The notes below the pieces were generated by a model. It made no database searches. It was not told the DNA's origin and saw nothing but the letters and a program-made list of their open reading frames with translations. Source: JACCXG01 sp963785755 (GTDB taxonomy: Bacteria; Acidobacteriota; Vicinamibacteria; Vicinamibacterales; 2-12-FULL-66-21). From it: a DNA stretch of 64,000 nt. Shown in pieces: positions 37,103 to 46,135 of the stretch (position 1 is the first letter of the stretch; each line of letters starts with the position of its first letter). The DNA lies in the NCBI GenBank assembly GCA_963785755.1, contig CAWAXG010000037.1, positions 234,048 through 298,047 of the forward strand, given 5' to 3'. The position numbers and the translations under genes were made by a program.

Positions 37103-37831
37103 ATGAAGAACCGGATGTTGTTGTTCGCAGTGCTGAGTCTGTGCTCGATTCGGTTCGACCTTGTCTCGGGGCAAGCGGCAAACCGCCTGGTTTTCGATCA
37201 GGCCCATGGTGAGCAGCCGCCGCCTCCGCAGATGGAGGCCGTCGCCAAAAAGCTCGGCCTCGAGATTCAGACATCGACGGTTCCCATCACCGCCGAGGCG
37301 TTGAAGGGGGCGCGCATTCTCTACCTCCGCGCTCCGTCAGGGGAGTTCACACCGGCCGAATCCGAGGCGATCGTCGCCTTCGTCAAAGGGGGCGGATCGC
37401 TGTTGCTGGTGCTGGACGAGGAGCGGCGGCAGCCCCTGGAAAAGACGCGAGTGAACAGCCTCATTGGTCCCTTCGGGATGAAGCTGACGCCGGACACCCC
37501 ATACCTGCACAACAACGGAGCCGTCGCGAAGGCGGGCGAAGTCAACAAGGCCGACCGGGAGGTGCCGTTCAGCGGCGGGCGCGCGGTCGAAGGAGGGACG
37601 CCCTTCGCGTTTCAGCTCGACAAGGACGGCAAGCCCGCGCAGCCCTTCGGCGCGTACAGCCGCCTCGACACGGGAGGCCGCATCGTCGTGCTCGGCGAGG
37701 GCATGGCGTCGCTGTTCCTGGGCGACCCGAACGGGGTGAGGCTCTCAGGCGATCAAAAAAATCTGACGCCCTACTGGGGGAAGGACAGCGCGATCTTCAT
37801 GGAGGAGTTGTTCACGTGGCTCACGCGGTAG
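37103..37831 (+). CDS. Exported GATase-like/DUF4350-like protein
   Basis: 242 residues with signal peptide (LLFAVLSLCSIRFDLVSGQA). The core resembles the GATase1-like domain of gliding-type ABC auxiliary proteins: RLVFDQAHGEQ, LKGARILYLRAPSGEFTPAESEAIVAFVKGGGSLLLVLDEE, GRIVVLGEGMASLFLGDPNG. No catalytic Cys is visible, so it is probably a binding module. AAAGGAG precedes the ATG. Its 3' end overlaps the convergent ACT-domain gene by 11 bases. Confidence 0.75.
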   Translation: MKNRMLLFAVLSLCSIRFDLVSGQAANRLVFDQAHGEQPPPPQMEAVAKKLGLEIQTSTVPITAEALKGARILYLRAPSGEFTPAESEAIVAFVKGGGSLLLVLDEERRQPLEKTRVNSLIGPFGMKLTPDTPYLHNNGAVAKAGEVNKADREVPFSGGRAVEGGTPFAFQLDKDGKPAQPFGAYSRLDTGGRIVVLGEGMASLFLGDPNGVRLSGDQKNLTPYWGKDSAIFMEELFTWLTR

Positions 37832-38384
37832 GATTCCGCGCGCCGGTATCAGCCGCGTCGCTCGACTCCTCGCTCTCATCCAGCGTCAGATCGACCATCA
37901 GCTCGGAGGCGAGCGCTTCCAGCTGGTTGCGGAGCCGATCGAGGCCGACCGACGGCGGGGTGCGCACGCGGGCGCGCGCGCGGAAGAGCGTTTCGCCGGA
38001 CATCGGCGCGCTCGTCACATCGGTTTCGAGCTCCTCGATGTTGACCCCGTGCTGTGCCAGGACCCGCGAAATGTCGCGGATGATGCCCGGGTGATCGTTG
38101 CCGAGCAGTTCGAGGCGAAGCGTGCGGAACTCGTGCTGCTCCTTCTCGCCGGTGTTTTCGACGACGATGGCGAGCGCGGGATTGAGCTTCCTCAAGCTGG
38201 TCGTGAGAGCCTCGGCACGTTCGGCGTCGACGCTGACGCGCAGGATTCCGGCGAACTTGCCGGCGAGCCGCGCCATCCGGCTCTCCTCCCAGTTTCCGCC
38301 GGCGGCGAGGACCTGATCGGACAACTGTTCGACGATGCCCGGCTTGTCATCTCCGAGCACGGTCAGTACCAACGACGTTCGCAT
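37821..38384 (-). CDS. Double ACT-domain protein, GcvR-like
   Basis: 187 residues with two ACT domains: about 5-80 (VLTVLGDDKPGIVEQLSDQVLAAGGNWEESRMARLAGKFAGILRV) and 90-165 (LELLGNDHPGIIRDISRVLAQHGVNIEELETDV). The family includes the glycine-cleavage repressor GcvR, which acts by binding amino acids and a partner activator. No DNA-binding domain. Cytoplasmic regulator by inference; no gcv genes nearby. Confidence 0.88.
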   Translation of the reverse strand: MRTSLVLTVLGDDKPGIVEQLSDQVLAAGGNWEESRMARLAGKFAGILRVSVDAERAEALTTSLRKLNPALAIVVENTGEKEQHEFRTLRLELLGNDHPGIIRDISRVLAQHGVNIEELETDVTSAPMSGETLFRARARVRTPPSVGLDRLRNQLEALASELMVDLTLDESEESSDAADTGARNPTA

Positions 38385-38471
38385 GGGCCTGGCTCCTCCG
38401 CGCGCTGCTTGCGACGCACTCGCCGCATGATACCGGGCATCGCGATCGGAGCACTAGAGTGGTCCAATGAA

Positions 38472-38647
38472 AGCGTCAACTTCCAACGTATCCAACTTCC
38501 AAAACACTCTCGGTCGCTCGACTCGTGAGCCCTTTGAAAGTTGCCCGCCGCCGCTCGTCGGCACGGTCGCAAACGACGAGCTCTGGCGAGGCCTCGCCGC
38601 AGCGCGCGTCGATCCGTGCGCGCGGAGGCGGGGAAGTTGGGAGTTAT
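38472..38647 (+). repeat. Dispersed ~180-bp element, copy 1
   Basis: Bounded by GTCAACTTCCAAC (from 38475) and the inverse GAAGTTGGGAGTT (to 38645). The conserved core begins TTGCCCGCCGCCGCTCGTCG (38541) and contains the perfect palindrome GGCGAGGCCTCGCC. The hairpin CTCGTCG/CGACGAG (38554-38560, 38574-38580) keeps 7 bp. Other copies are at 40993-41172 and 49228-49406, same orientation. It fills the gap between the ACT-domain and CAAX-protease genes (38385-38671); no gene seen there. Confidence 0.85.
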
Positions 38648-38671
38648 CACTGATCTGTTTCTTGGCACTCT

Positions 38672-39595
38672 CTAGGCCCTCAGCAGCAGGAGCCAGATCC
38701 AGTTCACGACCGCGTGGGTGACCGCGCTTGCCGTGATGCGTCGCGTGCGCGCGTACACCCAGCCGTAGGCGAGGCCGGCGAGCGTCGCCAGCAGCACGTA
38801 CCGGAGATCGGGCAGATGCGCGAGCCCGAAGATGACCGCGGCCACCGGCAGGCCGGCGCGGCCGATCCAGCGCTCCAGCGCGTTCTGGATGAGGCCGCGA
38901 AAGAGGAATTCTTCCGGCACGGCCGTCGCCAGGTAAATCGCGAATGGCGCGACGGCCAGCACGGCCGGTTCCGCGCGCGGATTCCACTCGAGGAAGCCGG
39001 TGCCGAGACCGATCGGGACAGCGGCGGCGGCGAACGCCAGCGCCGCCAGTACCGCGATGCGCACCTCGCGCAGGCGCAGCAGAAACGTATAGCCAACCTG
39101 CGTCACCGGATACGCCACGAGAAAGAGGAACAAGCCGTTGGTCAGCCCGACGAGGGGAGTGGCGCGGAATCCGTTCGGCGGCGGCAGCCGCAGCGGGGGC
39201 AGCAGATCGAATTCGATCGGCAGCCACAGGGCTGTGGCAGCCGCGAGCACGCGCACCGGGCCGGGTGAGCGTCCGTGGGGTGTGGCCGCGATCAAGGCCG
39301 GGAGCGCCAGGTAGACACCGAACGCAGCGGCGTTTCGCGCCACCGGCAGGCCTGCCGCGGCGCTGTAGATCGCTATCGCCGAGGTGATGATCGCGGGTGC
39401 GGCGAGTGCCCTCACCAGGAAGGGGAGTGGAAGACGGCACAACCGTTCCCGCCAGCGAGCGACACTCAACGAGAGCATGAGGCCGCTGAGCGCGCCGAAA
39501 AGCAGGAGCGCGGCCGGCGTGCTCGCGGCGCCGCCGCGCGCAGCGCTGCTCATCCAGAAGACGGCGACCGCAAACACGAACAGGCCCGCCGCCAC
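38672..39595 (-). CDS. CPBP-family intramembrane protease (CAAX protease-like)
   Basis: 307 residues, about eight TM segments. The catalytic motifs are present: EEFLFRG (motif 1, Glu-Glu), FGLAHLPD (motif 2 His) and HAVVNW (motif 3). The family is a membrane-embedded glutamic-type protease (Abi/Rce1 superfamily) with roles in maturation of small peptides or prenylated proteins; no substrate gene is evident nearby. The gene sits between two dispersed repeats. Confidence 0.88.
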   Translation of the reverse strand: MAAGLFVFAVAVFWMSSAARGGAASTPAALLLFGALSGLMLSLSVARWRERLCRLPLPFLVRALAAPAIITSAIAIYSAAAGLPVARNAAAFGVYLALPALIAATPHGRSPGPVRVLAAATALWLPIEFDLLPPLRLPPPNGFRATPLVGLTNGLFLFLVAYPVTQVGYTFLLRLREVRIAVLAALAFAAAAVPIGLGTGFLEWNPRAEPAVLAVAPFAIYLATAVPEEFLFRGLIQNALERWIGRAGLPVAAVIFGLAHLPDLRYVLLATLAGLAYGWVYARTRRITASAVTHAVVNWIWLLLLRA

Positions 39596-39678
39596 GGCCC
39601 ATTCCAGGGGGGCGTGGCTGTCACCGTCGCCGGCGCAAGTCGTGTCCAGCCGTTCGGTCGGGGGTTTGGTGTGTTCCG

Positions 39679-39798
39679 GTGGCTTCGTGTTTTCCAGAAT
39701 TAGTCCTCCCGTCCTCCCATCCTCCTTGTAGGTCCGAACGCGGTAAGAGCATTGCAGCCAGGGCTTTCACAAGGAGGACGGGAGTAAGGGAGGGATGC
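39679..39798. repeat. CTCCCGTCCTCC hairpin repeat, second locus
   Basis: Same family as 24274-24470: GGCTTCGTGTTTTCCAGAAT, left arm CTCCCATCCTCCTTGTA (39714-39730), and right arm TTTCACAAGGAGGACGGGAG (to 39783) followed by GTAAGGGAGGGA. The loop sequence differs from the first locus, while the arms are conserved, as expected if pairing is what is selected. Confidence 0.75.
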
Positions 39799-39933
39799 CT
39801 TTCAACCCCGGTGCCCGTCACGCCGCATCGCTCCACACGCGTCTTAGGTATATCAGGGTATTTGGTGCGGGGATGTCTCGGGATGCGTCAGGCGTCGACG
39901 CTGGTCCAGGTCACGCTGGGGTGAGGTCCGGCA

Positions 39934-40137
39934 TCACTGGCTCGCTTGAGGATCCTCGGGCGGACGCGGTTTCCTGGAAGCCCACAGCACGCCGCCCAGC
40001 GCAACCGCGCCGCCGATGGCCGCGTAGGTCCACCCTCGCGGCAGGTGGTCGATGAGACCAGCACGCCAGATGGTCACTGTCGCGGCCGCGATCAGCAGGT
40101 AATAGACACAGAGATAGACAATGAGCAGTGCACGCAC
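39934..40137 (-). CDS. Small membrane protein
   Basis: 67 residues with two TM segments (LLIVYLCVYYLLIAAATVTIW; WTYAAIGGAVALGGVLW) and a Pro/charged C-terminal tail. No family recognised. Codon use looks like that of the neighbours. It lies just upstream of nothing on its own strand except the repeat, and its start faces the DUF1080 gene's 3' end. Confidence 0.6.
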   Translation of the reverse strand: MRALLIVYLCVYYLLIAAATVTIWRAGLIDHLPRGWTYAAIGGAVALGGVLWASRKPRPPEDPQASQ

Positions 40138-40192
40138 GGAGGGCGTTACTCTGTTGCGGGAACTATGGCAGAACGCAGTGGCCGCTGCGACG

Positions 40193-40945
40193 TTACTTGG
40201 CCGGCGGCGGCAACGGCCCGATCTGAACGCGCCGGAACTCGACCTCGGCGCCTTCGGCCTGGATCGCGATCCGTCCGCGATCGGCGGTGCTGTCGAATCC
40301 CTCGTTGACCAGATCGCCGTTGACCGTGACCTTCAGCGTCCGGCCGCGAGTCTCGATCACCATCGTGTTCCACTCGCCCAGCGGCTTCTCCGAGTTGTCG
40401 GTGAGGTTCAGAATCCGGCGGGCGTCGCCGTCGCTGCCGCCATACTTCTGTCCTTCCTTCCGCGGCCGCCGCGTTTCCATGTCGGGCACCGAGATGTTCT
40501 CTTCGATGCACCAGAAGTCCCCGGCGTGCAGGTGATTCATCTGCACCTCGATCGATTGCGGGAACATCGCGGACAGCGCACGCAGCCGCGACGCGTGGAC
40601 GAGCACGCCGCAGTTGCCGGGCTTCCCGGGAAACCGGTATTCGACCTCGAGGCGATAGTCACGGTAGATCGCCTCGGTGAGCAGGTGGCCGCGAGGCGTT
40701 CCCAGGCTGACCAGCATCCCGTCGCGGACGGTGAAGCTGGCGGGGGCGTCGGGGTTCTTGTCCTTGGCTGGCACGTCGGGCTGCCATCCGGAGAGATCGC
40801 GCCCGTTGAACAGCTGGATGACCCGGTCGGGCACGATGGCCTCGGCGGGCGCGGGCTGCTGCGCCCATCCGGTCGTGATCGTCGAGGGGAGTCCGGCTCC
40901 GCCGGCGAGCAGGACGGCCGCGAGAATGGCGAGTCGAGTGTGCAT
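40193..40945 (-). CDS. Exported DUF1080 (3-keto-disaccharide hydrolase-like) protein
   Basis: 250 residues with signal peptide (LAILAAVLLAGGAGL to GWAQ). The DUF1080 core reads IQLFNGRDLSGWQPD, SFTVRDGMLVS, LLTEAIYRDYRLEVEYRF, GNCGVLVHASRLR, SIEVQMNHLHAGDFW, GEWNTMVIETRGRTLKVTVNGDLVNEG, GRIAIQAEGAEVEFRRVQIGPL. Family members are periplasmic or secreted carbohydrate-active or -binding proteins. The start at 40945 is chosen for the signal peptide; longer reading enters the dispersed repeat. Confidence 0.88.
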   Translation of the reverse strand: MHTRLAILAAVLLAGGAGLPSTITTGWAQQPAPAEAIVPDRVIQLFNGRDLSGWQPDVPAKDKNPDAPASFTVRDGMLVSLGTPRGHLLTEAIYRDYRLEVEYRFPGKPGNCGVLVHASRLRALSAMFPQSIEVQMNHLHAGDFWCIEENISVPDMETRRPRKEGQKYGGSDGDARRILNLTDNSEKPLGEWNTMVIETRGRTLKVTVNGDLVNEGFDSTADRGRIAIQAEGAEVEFRRVQIGPLPPPAK

Positions 40946-40992
40946 GGTGCGGATCCTACTCCAGCAACGGTTGCCGAAGAACGCAGCGGGGA

Positions 40993-41172
40993 CAACTCCC
41001 AACTTCCAACTCCCAACTTCCAAAAGAGCTCAGAGCCGATCGGCCGAGAGCGTTTTGGGAGTTGCCCGCCGCCGCTCGTCGACTCGATCGCGGTCGACGA
41101 GTTCTGGCGAGGCCTCGCCGTAGCGCGCGAGCGATCCGTGCGCGCGGAGGCGGGGAGGTTGGAAGTTGACGC
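40993..41172 (+). repeat. Dispersed ~180-bp element, copy 2
   Basis: Starts CAACTCCCAACTTCCAACTC and ends GGTTGGAAGTTGACGCC, inverted ends. The core matches copies 1 and 3. The hairpin here is CTCGTCGAC (41075-41083) pairing with GTCGACGAG (41093-41101), a perfect 9-bp stem in which one base pair is changed on both sides relative to copy 3. The perfect palindrome GGCGAGGCCTCGCC follows. Confidence 0.85.
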
Positions 41173-41193
41173 CTTCATTGAGCCCATGCCGCG

Positions 41194-42064
41194 TCAGTCG
41201 AGACCAGCCCCGCACGGTTCGCTGGCTCGAGGAAGATCGTAGAACACGGCGGCGGGGCCTTTGGCCGCGAGCGCGGTGTCGAGCGCGCGAACGATCAGAT
41301 CGCGGCGCGCGAGCAGCGGATCGATCTCCGCCCCCGTCAGCCATCGTCCCAGCCGCTTGCGCAGGACGTCGCGGCTCAAGCTGCGCAGGTTCGCGAGCAG
41401 CTTGCGATCCGTCTTCGTCAATTCATCGGGGTACTGCAGGCTCTTCGCGCGACGGAAGGCGCGGCTGAAGTCGATGATCCAGACGCGCCAGTCCTTCGTG
41501 ATCAGCGTGTTCGTCGCGTTGAAATCGGCGTCACCGATCAGCTCGCGGAACAGTCGGATCGCGTACATCTCCTGGTTCCACGTGTCGACGTCGGGCGGCG
41601 TCATCTTCTTCTGGACCCGGTCCCGTTCCATGATCGCGTCGTTCACCCACCAGGACACGGAGCCGCGCGTCCCGTTCACCGCCCGTTCGACATAGGGGGG
41701 AACCATGTTGAGTTCCAGCAGCTTGGCGAGCTCGTAGCCGGCGACGTTGAACATCCAGCTGTCGCGGAAGTTGAGCTCGGTCCCGCGCTGCGTCTCGAAG
41801 CTGTTGGCCTGCACGTCGACGGACTGGACGGCCGCATCGTGGCGCAGCGCCCCGTCCTCCAATGTGGCCCTGATCGGGACGGTCACGCCGACGGGAATGT
41901 CCCGCTGCCCTACGACTTTGGCTTTCTTGAGGAAGGCTTCGATATCGGCGCAGCTGTACTTGAGGGCGGCGCCCGGAGAGGGCGTCTGCGCCGAGATCAG
42001 CCGCGAGGCTGATGACTGACCCGATCAGGACGACCATCCCGACAACCGGCTGATGGCGGCGCAT
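41194..42064 (-). CDS. Exported protein with kinase-like C-terminal motif (frameshifted near 42000)
   Basis: About 290 residues after joining two frames: signal MVVLIGSVISLAA, then SAQTPSPGAALKYSCADIEAFLKKAKVVGQRDIPVGVTVPIRATLEDGALRHDA. Distal motifs (NVAGYELAKLLELNMVPPYVER, FRELIGDADFNATNTLITKDWRVWIIDFSRAFR) look like the catalytic N...D arrangement of HipA/PI-kinase-like folds: Asp/Asn before TLITKDW and Asp in IIDFSRAF. An exported kinase-like protein would be unusual. The substrate and activity are unknown. Confidence 0.6.
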
Positions 42065-42229
42065 GTTCGTGCTCCGTTGCTGCCTCTTCGGCCGTGAATC
42101 GCGGTGTTGGTGACGGCGTGGCTGTGTCTGGCGTGAGAGGGTAAACCGTTCGCGTGAGCCCGTCAATTTCGTGGTCGTCGACGTATGTCGGGCAGGGACT
42201 GTCCACATTCACTGGAGGACGGCTTTCTA

Positions 42230-42260
42230 ATTCACAAGGAGGACGGGGGACGGGAGTTCT
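42230..42260. repeat. Fragment of the CTCCCGTCCTCC hairpin repeat
   Basis: TTCACAAGGAGGACGGG plus GGACGGGAG, the right arm of the repeat seen at 24.3 and 39.7 kb, without the left arm. It lies in the 266-bp gap between two minus-strand genes; nothing else is seen there. Confidence 0.5.
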
Positions 42261-42330
42261 AAAATGTCCCACTCAATGTCTTCCTTCCTCTCTTCCCCTG
42301 TGCGTGTGGAGAATTGACCAAGGGGCCGTT

Positions 42331-44904
42331 CTACCGCAAGCCTTCGACCAGAAAGAGCTGCGACAGCAGTCGCGAGTAGCTGTGCACGTAGTGCCGGCCG
42401 TCGGGCGAGACCGCGACGATGCTCAATCGCAGACCGGCGGCTTCCCGGGCGCGGATTTCGAGTGCGGGCGTGCGCTGTCCGCTGGACAGGTCCAGGCGCT
42501 CGATGATCCACGGTGAGCCCGGGCGAGCCACGAGCAGGCCCTGACCGTCCGCGAGCCATTGCACGACGACTTCGCCGCTCCGCAGACCGGGTATCGCAGC
42601 CGACGTGCCGTCACGCAGACGGAAGATCGCGGGTTGGCCGTTGGCCCCCATCGCAACGACTCGGGTGCCGTCAGGGGATACGCGGAGCGACCACCATCGT
42701 GAGGCGCGCACGCCAACGTCCTCCCCGGTGAATGGCCGTGGCGGTCCACCGTCGATGTCCTGCACGTATCCCCTCGAGAGCTGCCCTCGAGGCTGGCCGA
42801 ACATCACGATATGCCGGCTGTCGGGCAGCCAGGCCACGGCGTCGAGGACCAGCTTGTCCGGGTTCGGCAAGGTTCGCGTCTGACCTGCTCCGGTCGGATG
42901 CAGCATGACCGGAGCGCCATCGACCGGCAACGACAGCAGCCAGCGCCCATCCTTCGACACGCCGTAGGGTTGTCCATCGCCGAGCAGCACCGGAGCTGCG
43001 CCAGCCCTCCGCAAGTATGAGGAGTATCTGGCCGTGGCCTGATCTGCGAGCGTGATCATCGATCCATCGTCCGAGATCCACTGGCTCGTGGACGCGGCGC
43101 GGAACGACATGTCGGTTGGAACCGTCGCGCCGGCGAGCAGCGCTTCGATCCGCCGCTCGGGTGTCTCCCGGTCGAGGAGGACCCTGCCGTCCGGGGCGAT
43201 ATCGAGCAGCTTGACGAATGTGGGAGCCGACCAGACGATCCGCCGATCGCCGGCGAGCGTGACCGCGTATATCCCATCCTCGTTCTGGGTGCCCGCGCTG
43301 TACCAGACTTCGCGTCCGTCAGGGGACCACGCGACCCCACGCACGGTCGTGTACCCCTCGGCGAGGCTGAGTCGCTGCCCTTTCCGATCGACGACCGAGA
43401 CGCCGCCCGCATCGTCTGCGAACAGCGGGTGATCGGCAAAGGCAATGCGGCTGCCATCGTGAGAGAACCGGATGTCGGTGATGAACCCGGAAGTCCGGTA
43501 CAGGACGTTGCCGATCGGAAACTCGAGATGCTCGAGGGTGCCGGCGTGGCGGACGATCGCCAGATCGGATCCGTCCGGTGTCCATTCGGCCTCGCGGACG
43601 TCTTCGGCGAGGATGCGGGGGGCGCTGCCGAGGACCGACGATCGCGCAAGTGTGCCGGAGCCCATCCAGCCTTCGTACTTGTGCCCGAGCGAGATGGCCA
43701 TCTCCGACGTCCGCGAGATCGACAGCAGCCGCGCGTCGGGGAGTTTCAGCGGCACCGATTCCTGGCTGTCCGTCCGGGTCATGAAGATGCGCAGCGGATT
43801 GCCGTCCCAGGCCGCGCTGTACATGACGGACGAACCGTCGGGCGCGAATCTCGCGTCGCGGATCGTGCCCCATTCGAACGTGAGCTGCCGGAATCGCGGC
43901 GTCCCGTTCGAAGATGACGGCTGACGCTGCCGGCCGGCGACGAAGGCGCCGGCCGCGGCGCCGGCGAGCAGCCCGATCGCCAGAAGCGCCGCGCCCTTCA
44001 GCCGCCGCGATGGCCGCGGGCCTCCGGGCTGCGCGCCAACCTCCGACGCGCGGCTCGCTTCGAACGCCGAGTCCAGCGCGAACGCAAGATCGCGTGTGGA
44101 TTGAAAGCGTTCCTCGGGACGTTTCTCGAGGCATCGCTGCAGGATGCGCTGCCCGGCCGGTCCGGCCAGCACACCCGCCGCCGCGACGTCGGACGGATCC
44201 TCCTTGAGGATTGCCGTCATCGTTTCGGCTGCGGTGTCGCGATGGAACGCGCGGCGTCCCGTGAGCATCTCGTGGAGGATGCAGCCGAGCGCGAAGATGT
44301 CGGCGCGATGATCGCTGCGCTCCCCGCGAACCTGTTCGGGCGCCATGTAGCCGACCGTGCCGAGCACGATGCCTGGCTCGGTCGCGGGCGCCATCGTGGC
44401 CGCGTCGGACGGCGTGAGCGAGTCCGAGGTCTGCCGCGCCAGACCGAAATCGAGGATCTTGACCGAGCCGTCGCTGCCGATGAACACGTTGTCCGGCTTC
44501 AGATCGCGATGCGCGATGTGCTTGTCATGCGCGGCCGCGAGGCCGCGGGCAATCTGAGCGGCGATGGCGATCGCCTTCCGCGGCGGCAGTGCGCCGGCGG
44601 CGAGCCGGGCACGGAGCGTCTCACCCTCGAGCAGCTCCATTACCGCATAGCTGACGCCCTCGCTCCGGCCGACGTCGTACAAGGTCAGGATGTTGGGATG
44701 GGACAGCATCGCGACGGCCCGCGCTTCGCGCTCGAAGCGGCCGAGCGCTTCGGGGTCCGCGGCGACGGCCTCAGGCACGATCTTGACGGCGACGTCGCGT
44801 CCAAGCCGGCTGTCGTGCGCGCGATAGACTTCGCCCATGCCGCCGGCGCCGAGCAAACCTTCGATCTGGTACGGTCCGAGCCGCGACCCCGCACTCAATG
44901 GCAT
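42331..44904 (-). CDS. Ser/Thr protein kinase with TolB-like propeller
   Basis: 857 residues, intact. Kinase domain 11-275: GAGGMGEVYRAHD, Lys41 (AVKIVPE), HRDLKPDNVF with Asp134, DFG at Asp152, GTVGYMAPEQ. One TM (AALLAIGLLAGAAAGAFVAG, about 305-325), then a ~520-residue periplasmic beta-propeller with repeated F-x-PDG-S/R strands (RFAPDGSSVMYSA, RFSHDGSRIAFAD, RVSPDGTRVVAMG). The propeller probably binds an extracellular cue. TATAAT ends 11 nt upstream of the ATG, so the mRNA is predicted to be leaderless. Confidence 0.93.
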   Translation of the reverse strand: MPLSAGSRLGPYQIEGLLGAGGMGEVYRAHDSRLGRDVAVKIVPEAVAADPEALGRFEREARAVAMLSHPNILTLYDVGRSEGVSYAVMELLEGETLRARLAAGALPPRKAIAIAAQIARGLAAAHDKHIAHRDLKPDNVFIGSDGSVKILDFGLARQTSDSLTPSDAATMAPATEPGIVLGTVGYMAPEQVRGERSDHRADIFALGCILHEMLTGRRAFHRDTAAETMTAILKEDPSDVAAAGVLAGPAGQRILQRCLEKRPEERFQSTRDLAFALDSAFEASRASEVGAQPGGPRPSRRLKGAALLAIGLLAGAAAGAFVAGRQRQPSSSNGTPRFRQLTFEWGTIRDARFAPDGSSVMYSAAWDGNPLRIFMTRTDSQESVPLKLPDARLLSISRTSEMAISLGHKYEGWMGSGTLARSSVLGSAPRILAEDVREAEWTPDGSDLAIVRHAGTLEHLEFPIGNVLYRTSGFITDIRFSHDGSRIAFADHPLFADDAGGVSVVDRKGQRLSLAEGYTTVRGVAWSPDGREVWYSAGTQNEDGIYAVTLAGDRRIVWSAPTFVKLLDIAPDGRVLLDRETPERRIEALLAGATVPTDMSFRAASTSQWISDDGSMITLADQATARYSSYLRRAGAAPVLLGDGQPYGVSKDGRWLLSLPVDGAPVMLHPTGAGQTRTLPNPDKLVLDAVAWLPDSRHIVMFGQPRGQLSRGYVQDIDGGPPRPFTGEDVGVRASRWWSLRVSPDGTRVVAMGANGQPAIFRLRDGTSAAIPGLRSGEVVVQWLADGQGLLVARPGSPWIIERLDLSSGQRTPALEIRAREAAGLRLSIVAVSPDGRHYVHSYSRLLSQLFLVEGLR

Positions 44905-44915
44905 TGAAGAGCCAG

Positions 44916-44921
44916 ATTATA
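44916..44921 (-). promoter_or_regulatory. -10 box 11 nt upstream of kinase start
   Basis: On the minus strand the sequence reads TATAAT-CTGGCTCTTCA-ATG, where ATG is the kinase start at 44904. Transcription would begin about 4-5 nt before or at the start codon. No Shine-Dalgarno sequence is present and no good -35 is seen. The same layout occurs in front of the 53012 kinase. The rest of 44905-45252 shows no gene. Confidence 0.6.
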
Positions 44922-45252
44922 GTCTTGAAGCGCGCGAGCTACGGCGACCCGCGGGCGGGCTCGGATCGTCGCGTCAAACCGTTTCATTTCTTCAGATAAC
45001 CGGAGTCCGAGATGGTTTTTATGGAGGTGAACCGGACGGTTTACGTTAGCCGCTTTCGTTCCTCGTGCCGCTGAACCGGTCTCTTGTGGGCGATGGAGCA
45101 GTAAATACGCGGAAAATTGCAGCGTGGGGCGCCGACGCCTCCATTGACGAGCTGCCAGGATCTCTCACTGTCTCCTGGTTCAGTTTCTGCAAGATGTAGC
45201 GCCGTCACTATCCGTTCCCTCTCGACGCGACGTATTCATCTGGGGGTTTTGC

Positions 45253-45819
45253 ATGCGCCTTCGAGTAATCATGACCTTGTTGTTGGTGGCGATCGCGGCC
45301 GCCTGTTCTGACTCGGATTCACCGACCAGCCCTGACGGCGTCACGCTGGAAGTGCGGTTCGACCACGACAAGCACCATCTCGTGCCCATCACCGGCGCCG
45401 AGGAGGTGCCGACCAGGAACACACAGGCGACCGGCCGGGCGATCTTTCACATCGCCGGCGATGGCCAGAAGATGGCCTATGAGCTCATGGTGAGCAACAT
45501 CACCAATGTCGTCCAGGCGCACATCCACCTCCAGGTAGCGGGGCAGAACGGAGCCATCGTCCTCTGGTTGTATCCGAACACCGCGGCGGGACCGCAGGCT
45601 CCGGCCGGGGGGGGCCGCCTGGATGGCATGATTGCGAAGGGGGAGATCACCTCGGCGAACCTGATCGGCTCGCTCGCGGGTCAGCCTCTGTCGGCGCTCG
45701 TCAACGAGATCAATGCCGGCAATGCGTACGTCAACATCCATACCAACGACGGTGTGGCGCCGACGGATACCGGGCCGGGCGATTTTCCCGGTGGCGAGAT
45801 CCGCGGGCAGATCCGCTAG
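45253..45819 (+). CDS. CHRD-domain lipoprotein
   Basis: 188 residues. Lipobox AIAAACSDS; one CHRD domain: HHLVPITGAEEVPTRNTQATGRAIFHIAGDGQKMAYELMVSNITNVVQAHIHL, then IVLWLYPN and AYVNIHTNDGVAPTDTGPGDFPGGEIRGQIR, the conserved His/Gly ending. CHRD domains occur in chordin and in many bacterial surface proteins of unknown role. A run of six Gs (45606-45611) is intact in frame. Confidence 0.88.
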   Translation: MRLRVIMTLLLVAIAAACSDSDSPTSPDGVTLEVRFDHDKHHLVPITGAEEVPTRNTQATGRAIFHIAGDGQKMAYELMVSNITNVVQAHIHLQVAGQNGAIVLWLYPNTAAGPQAPAGGGRLDGMIAKGEITSANLIGSLAGQPLSALVNEINAGNAYVNIHTNDGVAPTDTGPGDFPGGEIRGQIR

Positions 45820-45869
45820 CGCTACCGTTTCGTCCTCTTCAGTGTGCCAGCTGTGGCTGGTTGCAGCAT

Positions 45870-45905
45870 CAGCGCGGCGCGCCCATCGAGGGCGCCGCCG
45901 CGCTG
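45870..45905 (+). terminator. Hairpin after CHRD gene
   Basis: CAGCGCGGCG...GCCC pairs with GGGC...CCGCCGCGCTG, with a 1-nt bulge, around a short ATCGA loop, 50 bases after the stop. Very stable, but not followed by a T-tract. The remainder of 45820-46135 shows no gene. Confidence 0.5.
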
Positions 45906-46135
45906 CATTCCGACCCGACATCACTCGAACAATTGCCCCTTCTCAATCAGTGATGGCGTTCTCGATCGACAGAGACCGCGGTTCAGCGCCGTTCTGAAGA
46001 ATCACCCGCAACGTCCGGACCGGTTTGTGCAATTGAATGGACGGCGATGATCTGGCGCTGAACGATCTCACTGGATTTTGCGTCCGATCTCTCCGAAGGT
46101 CCAATCACGGCGAATTCACCAAACCGAAAAACCGT

